NCBI GenBank assembly: GCA_037976565.1
Contig: CP137669.1
Location: 40,512,912-40,576,911 of the forward strand
Length of the DNA: 64,000 nt
Source of the DNA: Mesocentrotus franciscanus
Taxonomy: Eukaryota > Echinodermata > Echinoidea > Camarodonta > Strongylocentrotidae
Reading direction: 5' to 3'
How positions within the stretch are numbered: position 1 is the stretch's first letter; every line of letters starts with the position of its first letter. Positions 59,301 to 64,000 of the stretch are shown piece by piece. The notes below the pieces were generated by a model, which worked only from the letters and a program-made list of their open reading frames with translations, made no database searches and was not told the origin of the DNA. The translations under genes were made by a program, and so were the position numbers.

Positions 59301-62300
59301 ATCAAACAAACCTAGCAGTTGGCTGTTCGGATGGAACTGCTCTCCTTTTTAAGGTTTGTTTCGTTCATATTGACCACACACGATATAGAATGTGATGATG
59401 ACATGAAAGCAGAATGAGATGAAGAAGATGAACAAATAAATTTGAAAGGGGAGTAAAATAACGAGGAAAAAAGGAAAAGATTTATGGAGATTTACGGAGG
59501 TAATGGGATAAAATGTGGACTATGTGCAAGAAACTAGAGGATTGAGTTGCAATGATTGCCACATTATTCGATGATCAATTAAAGAAGGTCTTCATTTAAC
59601 GGAAAAGTACGATAAAGATAGGGTAGATTAATGTTTCATTATAAAATCTTGGACAATAGGCAGATTACATAAAGGCAACTGATTCCAACCCAATACACTG
59701 TTATGATGTTTTATAGATGTGCGATGGTAGGCTATGTGAAGGTGAACCAAACCATCTGCAGGGCCCAGCAAGTCGTGTGGGTCGGACCGAGTTCTCAGCC
59801 GATGGGGAACTATTACTACTAGCTGGCTGGAAACACCTAAAGGTAATAATAACAATAATAATATTGCAATTGTATTAGAACGATATGTGTGCATTGACGC
59901 CCGTACGCTCTACAGCGCAGATGAAAGAGCATCTGTTGGACTATCTATTTGTTGCAAATCTGTAGCATCTAGGATAGTGGAGATAGGTAGGCCGAAAGAA
60001 AGGCCTTTAAAACGCCCCAAAACTGACAAGATGGCGCCTGGACGGTCACGCATGAGTGATTCCGGGAAACGAAGAGTTCAGTCAAAAAGACAGAGTTCTG
60101 CAGAGACTATGCTTACGAAGTATCAAAGGAATTGGGGTCGAAGAAAGAACCTAGATAGGGTTCACAAGCTTTGCGTACAAAAATGAATGGGATTTGGGGG
60201 AAGAAGATCAAGGAGACGAAGAAGTAGAACGCGAACGAAAGCAGGGTATTGACGGAGAATGTCAATGCAACAACTATTTCTTATAAATCACTTTACCGAC
60301 CAAATCGCTTACCGTATTATTATGACCCCTGTCACTGGATTCAATTACTATTCCGCACATTACAGTGCACATTATCCTTTTTACGAGCACTCACATGCAA
60401 ATCCAAAATATCTCATTGACCTTCGCATCCTACCGGCTACCCATTTTAGCACCTGAGTGGAGAGGAGCATTGTAGAAAAAATGCCTTGCTCAAGGACATA
60501 AGTGAGGTGCCAGGGCTCGAACCACGACCTTTGCATTCTCAGTCAATTATTAAACCACTCGACTACAATACCTCTGCTTGATCCAAATATTTACGGACTC
60601 TACCCATTACTTTGCAATAAAAGTAAGGCATGCCATGAATATTTGAAGATCATCGTTTGGTAGAATCAATGACTAAATTTGTGCCCGTTTCCACTATCTC
60701 TTTTTTTTAACAGTTTCTTCCGAACCCTATGTGTCCTATGCTCTGAAAAGGAAATTAAGCGAGTTTTACAGTCAGGGAAGCTATGCATTGCAATGTAAAC
60801 AGATTTGTTACGGTCGTTTCTATTGCATTTCATATTCAGGTATATGATGTGAGCACCCAGCAGGAGTTGAGCAGTATTACGGACGATATGCCTATTTCAA
60901 TGGCTCACTTTATTATGGACTCCAGCATGATAGTTACATCGACAGGGAGTATGATAAAGGTAAATTTGTAAACCTATTATAAACCCCTTTCCGCTCAGTT
61001 TGGTACCAATACACCTCACTATAAGTTAGGTACCACTATACCTCACTATCATTTTAGGTACCAATATACCTCACTATCAGTTAGGTACCAATATACCTCA
61101 CTATCAGTTTCGTACCAATATACCTCACTATCATTTACGTACCAATATACCTCACTATCAGTTTGGTACCAATAGACCTCACTATCAGTTTGGTACCAAT
61201 AGACCTCACTATCATTTAGGTACCAATATACCTCACTATCAGTTTGGTACCAATATACCTCACTATCATTTAGGTACCAATATACCTCACTATCAGTTGG
61301 GTACCAATATACCTCACTATCAGTTGGGTACCAATATACCTCACTATAAGATAGGTACCATCATATTCCACATACAAAGAATCTTGCGATACGATTGGTC
61401 AAAAGTAAATCACGTGGGAGAAGAAAAGTTCGTTACACTGTACTGTGTACTGTCTTCGGTGAAAGTGCGTTGCACTGTGTAGATAGTAGTTACGTTGCGT
61501 ATACGTACGTACGTAAGTACTGCATGTACTGTACTACGTATCGTACACCGTTCTCTAGATGTTAATTGATGACTTGTTGCTCTAAAATGACGGAAGAAGT
61601 GAGATGTATCCGATGTGGAATATAAAGCAAATAATCACCTTTTGGTTTCAGGCGATGGCAAACTATCACTTTCGAGGCGATCTGAATGTATACGCTATCT
61701 TTCCTCAGCTTCGCTTCGGAAAGATAGCTACATCCAGATCGCCTCGGAAGTGATAGTTTGTCCCATCACCTTCACCAACGGTAATTATGTGCTTACTATC
61801 AGTTTGGTACCACTATACCTCACTATCAGTTTGGTAACAATATACTCCTCTATCAGTAAGGTACCGATCACCAGCTTTTTTGTATAAATAAGTTTTAATC
61901 AGATTATTTTGCAAGTAATGTATTGTATGATATGGAGGAAATGAGATGAAGGACGGTAAAATTACCCTTGAATTATTTTAATTTACTCTAGGTAAGAGCG
62001 GCAAGAGACGGAATAGAGAAGAGCAAGAAGAAAAGTTACACTCAAGTCACGGACATCCAAGTTTCTAGAGACGGTTCGATGTTGGTCACTACGGGGCATG
62101 TCAAAACATTTGTAAGAGAGCTCACAGAACACGATCGAAAAATACTTTCTAGAAATCAGTTCAAGGGAAATTGTCAATATCTTATTGTATATCCCATAGA
62201 ATCATGTTCGGATTACGTTACATGTCATTGTACTGTTCGCACATTTCCAAAAGTGATACATGAAGCCATTGACTTTGCCTTGAGTTTATTTTGCGAAAGT

Positions 62301-63069
62301 CTTAGCGATCGTGTTAAAGGTAGTAGTCTTGCATCCCTTCGAATACATGTTGGATTGATTTCAGAGTATGGGCACGTATAGCAGGCTAGCCCCCTGCTGG
62401 AAATAGAAACAGAGAGACTGGGGACCCTGAAAGGGGGAAAAGGGGGTGCATATCGGTATTGTACAGATATGCTTTATAATGATATAATGCACATCGTATT
62501 ACACCATGTAAACAGTAACCCATCAATTATCACGAATTCACCAACACCATTCTATGTTGTGATTTGATAGGATGTACATTTTTTAGTTATGGAAGCTATA
62601 CATAGTTTGCTGTGTAGCGGCTGCCAAATAAATGAAATAAAATGTACATAGAGCATTTTGTATCGGGTCTAGACACACAAAAATGTACAAGGAATTGTTT
62701 TTTTGTCATATGTAAGCATTTTAAGCATCGCTTTCACGGCTCAAGTCGTGAAGAAGGAAAGTGGACTAGAATTCTTTTACCAATTTCTTTGTAAGCCTCG
62801 TGAGTTGAATTGTATTTTGTATAGAACTAAAACTACTATACAAATTAGAATATATTGTCTGTTGTTTAATGTTGTTTTTATGTTTATTGCAGGACCATGG
62901 TTACATTGAGTGGTGGAAGGCAGAGGAAGGAAATCTAGTGTTGTTACAGAGATTTCGACTCAGCAGCCGCGCAAAGCGAATCATCTGCAATCCTCAGTTC
63001 TCTTCATTTGTCGCTGTAGACGAACTTGGACACATATTCGTTTTGGAGAAAATTAAAACAAAGCATTGA
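44010..63069 (+). CDS. APAF1: Apaf-1-like protein: death domain, NB-ARC ATPase, WD40 repeats
   Basis: Twenty predicted exons: 44010-44364, 45562-45768, 46852-47026, 47817-47929, 48332-48701, 50312-50485, 51101-51270, 52046-52169, 52510-52785, 53047-53172, 53996-54247, 55076-55252, 55480-55608, 56154-56294, 56686-56841, 59213-59353, 59717-59842, 60840-60959, 61992-62111 and 62893-63069. All phases fit except for one base missing in exon 5. The product would be about 1209 residues (human Apaf-1 has 1248). Domains are a death domain (about 36-112), P-loop GMGGMGKT (166-173), Walker B LLVLDDIW (248-255), GSPLVIS, a winged-helix LHD (MHD-like), then WD40 blades. By family, it is a cytosolic nucleotide-switched scaffold that assembles signalling partners. 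A death domain here points to a death-domain partner rather than CARD-caspase-9. ATG 44010 follows an in-frame TGA at 44001; ATG 44058 is an alternative start. Confidence 0.88.
44715..44815. repeat. Dispersed repeat shared with 5.14-5.24 kb
   Basis: It contains AGATACAGAAATGGGAAGCG, CTTTACGTCATCATTAAAAA and CCGCGGTTTAGCCGCG. It lies in intron 1 of the Apaf-like gene. The rest of the intron (to 45561) shows no gene. Confidence 0.7.
45562..50485 (+). CDS. Exons 2-6 of the Apaf-like gene: NB-ARC nucleotide switch
   Basis: Exon 2 has the linker and P-loop (VAVYGMGGMGKTILANQAV). Exon 3 has GIFWMSMG, then YP. Exon 4 has RSLLVLDDIW and the sensor LMTTRDSGVM. Exon 5 has LIHGFSCGSPLVISIVGALL followed by the EAIEMSVEQL helix region. 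Exon 6 has the winged helix with IHDLLHDHL. All motifs needed for ATP/dATP binding are present. Exon 5 lacks one base in the conserved DFPDRW region (GACTTC|CTGATCGCTGG, at 48510/48511). The intron before exon 5 uses a GC donor. Confidence 0.87.
46112..46527. mobile_element. hAT-like MITE in intron 2
   Basis: The ends are CAGGGGTTGCGATCC and the inverse of CAGGGGCGGCGATTTC. They are flanked by CTTACTAAT and CTTACTAT, close to an 8-bp target duplication. The interior is non-coding, with CGGTCGCTACGCTCCTCGCA as in other members of the group. Confidence 0.8.
47095..47295 (+). mobile_element. tRNA-derived SINE in intron 3
   Basis: The head has TGGTTTAGTGGATACCTCAC (A-box-like) and GCGGTTCAGGTCCCT (B-box-like). 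The core follows with GCGGCACTAATGTCC, AGACATTAATCTACATTTGC and CACCCAGGTGAGATAAATGG. Confidence 0.8.
47930..48331 (+). other. Probable GC-AG intron of the Apaf-like gene
   Basis: Exon 4 must end ..GTTTCAG in phase 1 to join GAGACAAAGAG at 48332 and give VSGDKEEL, matching Apaf family sequence at this place. The donor is then CAG|GCAAGA, the usual form of a GC donor. No GT nearby gives a workable frame. The acceptor TTCCACAG is normal. Confidence 0.7.
48702..49614. other. Intron 5 of the Apaf-like gene, first part
   Basis: No exon is seen. About 48900-49200 carries five or six loose copies of a motif like ATATTCGGGCACCTCGTTGCC, an old degenerate tandem repeat. The DNA is otherwise AT-rich. 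Confidence 0.5.
49615..50245 (+). mobile_element. CR1/L2-like non-LTR retrotransposon 3' end (best copy)
   Basis: The plus frame reads LDYFNGLLYGIPDFQIVRLQ, then CARLICGCSKFTRITPILRD, LHWLPIRQRIPFKILLIVYK and APTYIKELL. This is the conserved end of a CR1/L2-type reverse transcriptase. The ORF ends near 50015. A 3' UTR with CTGGAATAACTTACCATTAG and a terminal ATTATTATT tail (50227-50241) follows. The 5' end is truncated, as is usual for these elements. It lies in intron 5 of the Apaf-like gene. Confidence 0.87.
51101..51270 (+). CDS. Exon 7 of the Apaf-like gene: helical linker before WD40
   Basis: The exon codes for PLTICNEFRCLLTLCKFKSC and later SSSVYRRALRVAQETRSGFY. The second half resembles the helical stretch that precedes the first WD40 blade in vertebrate Apaf-1. 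The helical domain is shorter than in vertebrates, unless a further exon in 50486-51100 was missed. Confidence 0.75.
51290..51435 (+). mobile_element. tRNA-derived SINE in intron 7
   Basis: The head has GTGGTCCATTCCC and GAGGGTTCGAATTCC (B box). The core reads GCGGCACTAACGTCC, CAAGACAATAATCCACACCC and AGGTGTAAATGGGTACCTGG. The tail is short, ending in AATAATAATTA. Confidence 0.8.
51471..51688. mobile_element. Palindrome of two Penelope-like ends with a hammerhead motif
   Basis: The two arms, about 51471-51570 and 51592-51688, are inverse copies of the segment that follows the Penelope fragment at 6.66-6.77 kb (ATATCGCTAGTGATATTCGT, TTGTCTCGCAATG, GATCTAAAAGATC). The minus strand holds a whole hammerhead core: CTGACGA (51569-51575), stem II and GAAA (51547-51550), but TTC at the cleavage triplet instead of GTC. 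The plus-strand arm has GAAACGTC but lacks CTGACGAAG because the centre is rearranged, with GTGCAACACTTCGTCAG repeated. Confidence 0.75.
52046..63069 (+). CDS. Exons 8-20 of the Apaf-like gene: WD40 propeller region
   Basis: Nearly every exon begins and ends in phase 0 and codes for one or two WD40 blades. Examples are AHTDSISDLSVSPDGALLAT then CVNVWNI (exon 9), KAHASSIIACSP (exon 10), VWKILKQDPPVTLNHAVWDA (exon 13), CSDGTALLFK (exon 16) and GYIEWWK then VAVDELGHIFVLEK (exon 20). The last exon matches the end of vertebrate Apaf-1 in pattern. Several blades have lost the WD pair. Exon 8 could start at 52016 instead of 52046. In human Apaf-1 these propellers bind cytochrome c and lock the protein; whether this holds here is unknown. 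Confidence 0.85.
52345..52415. repeat. GT microsatellite in intron 8
   Basis: The tract is GTGTGTGC-type repeats. The His/Thr-rich minus-strand open frame over it is an artefact of the repeat. Confidence 0.85.
53565..53950. mobile_element. TTAA-flanked MITE, distant relative of the channel-gene MITEs
   Basis: The ends TTAAAGCTAATCTTGAGCTC and CCAGAACTCAAGCTTATCTTTAA are inverse and match the termini of the 20.4, 22.9 and 24.0 kb copies. The length is also about 386 bp. The interior is unrelated or strongly diverged. It lies in intron 10 of the Apaf-like gene. Confidence 0.75.
54700..54830 (-). mobile_element. tRNA-derived SINE in intron 11
   Basis: On the plus strand GGTACCCATTTACACCTGGG, TGGAGAGTGGCAAATGT and CCTTGCCAAATTACATAAGT are followed by GTTTCGAACCCTGAACC, the B box on the minus strand. 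The intron (54248-55075) shows nothing else of note. Confidence 0.75.
57230..58980 (+). repeat. TCACCCACTCTTCTCTCATTCG minisatellite in two blocks
   Basis: Units of about 22 bp (TCACCCACTCTTCTCTCATT and variants) fill about 57230-57625 and 58450-58980 in intron 15. The 57630-58440 gap holds a small MITE and unrelated AT-rich DNA, so one array was probably split. Long Ser/His/Pro-rich open frames here follow from the repeat and are not exons. The pyrimidine-rich strand is the transcribed-sense strand of the host gene. Confidence 0.85.
57752..57914. mobile_element. Small MITE (163 bp) inside the minisatellite gap
   Basis: The ends are AGGGACTTTTATATTTTACA and the inverse of AGGGACTTTTAGATTTGCAC. 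Inverted similarity continues through CACGNCGA..ACGTGGACTGC, giving arms of nearly 40 bp. It is non-coding. Confidence 0.75.
60270..60580 (-). mobile_element. tRNA-derived SINE, near full length, in intron 17
   Basis: The minus strand has TAGTCGAGTGGTTTAATAAT (A box), GTGGTTCGAGCCCTGGCACC (B box), CTTATGTCCTTGAGCAAGGC, CACTCAGGTGCTAAAATGGG and TAGGATGCGAAGGTCA. The tail carries CAGTGACAGGGGTCATAATA. It is the clearest head region of this SINE family in the window. Confidence 0.8.
61002..61352 (+). repeat. 26-27 bp minisatellite with GGTACC in each unit
   Basis: About thirteen tandem units of GGTACCAATATACCTCACTA plus TCAGTTT or TCATTTA lie directly after the exon 18 donor. Three more units reappear at 61795-61866. 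The intervening 440 bp, with a hairpin, look inserted. The units abut each other without spacers, so this is not CRISPR-like. Confidence 0.9.
61659..61760 (+). other. Near-perfect 102-nt intronic hairpin
   Basis: The arm CAAACTATCACTTTCGAGGC through GCTATCTTTCC pairs with the later GGAAAGATAGC through GATAGTTTG. There are two non-Watson-Crick positions and a 3-nt bulge over about 44 base pairs, with a 13-nt loop. It lies in intron 18 of the Apaf-like gene, sense to transcription. A frame through it resembles a WD blade, but its phase (needs 1) does not fit exon 18 to exon 19 (phase 0), so it is not annotated as an exon. Confidence 0.8.
62112..62892. other. Last intron of the Apaf-like gene
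   Basis: No repeat or gene is recognised, apart from an open frame that simply extends exon 19 past its GTAAGA donor. The acceptor before exon 20 is TTATTGCAG. Confidence 0.5.
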
Positions 63070-64000
63070 GAAGAAATTCGATCAGGACAAAAAGGAAGTA
63101 ACGGGGAAAAACATGGAGAAGAAGTAAAAAGATGTTAGACATATGTCTTCAAACAAGGCAATGTATCTACAATTTTATCCGGGAGGATGCGCAAGTCTTT
63201 GTAGTCTGCTCAGTATTTTTTTAGCGTCTGTAACATCGTGCCTGGCTGTAGTGTTTTCCAGGGAGTGGAGGATATGAACAAGCCTGAATCCGATGACCGG
63301 GATGTGTTAAGCGCTATATAGCTCCAGAATATTATTATCATTATCCAGTTTCTCAATCTGTGTTGTTGGATGTAAATCTTTTCAATACTCCATTATGCTA
63401 CGAACCCTATAGGATCCCGGCGGGATATACGCCCGAACGAATAGAGTGAACACGTAATTATGTCATTATTGTACCTGTATACACAATGCAATTGATCATA
63501 CATGTGTCTGTAAATTTATTCCTCAGTATGTGCTGCTTGTATCCATACACTTAGTGAAAATATTCATATCAATAGCCAAATCAGTCGCATGGCTTCAATT
63601 ATTTCATAATGTTAGTATTCGGTCCATAATCTTCACCCGGAATCTTCACTTTATCTGACTATATTTGTTGGAAAGTATTCATGTTAAACATGAATATATT
63701 CTTAACAGTGATTCATCTAACTGATTTGGGTTTTTCAATTTCTGAATCTACGGGCATTACAATTATTTACTGTTTATAAAGTTTTCTTTCACTTATTTAT
63801 TCGAAGCTTTTGGACGATCTGTTTGAACATAAATATTGCTATGTGTGATTGTTTACTGAATACCATTTAGAATTGAAGTGAATCGAAGTTTCGAAATGTT
63901 CATAATCCTGTCAATATTTTCAGTTGCTTTTTAAAAGCAATACAATTTCTACAATTGCATAACGTATTAATGAAATGACCATTTAAAGCCAAATTATACA
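63070..64000 (+). other. 3' flank of the Apaf-like gene with a SINE tail
   Basis: About 63190-63350 carries TTTTCCAGGGAGTGGAGGAT, CCGATGACCGGGATG and AAGCGCTATATAGC before ATTATTATCATTATC, which is the plus-strand tail of the local SINE family. The remainder is AT-rich with no gene seen; no clear AATAAA was found close to the stop. Confidence 0.6.

Noticed and set aside
61002..61352. Regular repeat array, CRISPR-like at first sight
   Set aside because: Units abut each other without unique spacers, and the setting is an animal intron.
61615..61887. Possible extra WD40 exon at the hairpin
   Set aside because: The open frame needs phase 1 at its acceptor, while exon 18 ends and exon 19 begins in phase 0. 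The sequence is a palindrome, which explains the open frame.

Overview
The window is animal nuclear DNA: AT-rich, with spliced genes whose exons of 45-540 bp are separated by introns full of transposon debris. A death domain-NB-ARC-WD40 gene of Apaf-1 type, a CYP46A1-like P450, a divergent nicotinic-type channel, tRNA-derived SINEs, CR1/L2-like and Penelope-like retroelement pieces and many hAT-like MITEs together suggest an invertebrate deuterostome, most likely an echinoderm such as a sea urchin. The species call is inference. Exons were predicted by hand from reading frame, splice sites, phase and remembered family features; nothing was searched in a database.

Layout. (1) 1-4.58 kb: a segmental duplicate carrying exons 2-7 of a CYP46A1-like gene on the minus strand; its later exons would lie left of the window and no first exon is visible. 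(2) 4.6-16.6 kb: no cellular gene recognised; nested mobile elements, including a 3.2-kb TIR element holding a Penelope-like endonuclease fragment with a hammerhead ribozyme motif, and a 1.6-kb TTAA element holding a satellite hairpin. (3) 16.7-25.2 kb, plus strand: a nicotinic-type Cys-loop channel subunit (five exons found, signal-peptide exon missing) whose ligand-binding residues are largely lost. (4) 27.8-38.8 kb, minus strand: a complete 13-exon CYP46A1-like gene (509 codons), the source or sister of the duplicate at 1-4.6 kb. (5) 38.8-44.0 kb: intergenic, with a 1.36-kb hAT-like MITE and a 1-kb long-TIR MITE. (6) 44.0-63.1 kb, plus strand: a 20-exon Apaf-1-like gene with an N-terminal death domain instead of a CARD, an NB-ARC ATPase and a long WD40 region. 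One exon carries an apparent 1-base frameshift and one intron appears to be GC-AG.

The three cellular genes do not form an obvious pathway: sterol hydroxylation, ion conduction and apoptosis or innate signalling. CYP46A1 and the Apaf-like gene are divergently arranged about 5.2 kb apart. The best leads are the death-domain Apaf protein, the degraded binding site of the channel together with inverted MITEs that bracket two of its exons, the Penelope hammerhead motifs including a palindromic pair of element ends, the minisatellite grown from the last P450 exon, and a near-perfect 102-nt hairpin inside an Apaf intron.
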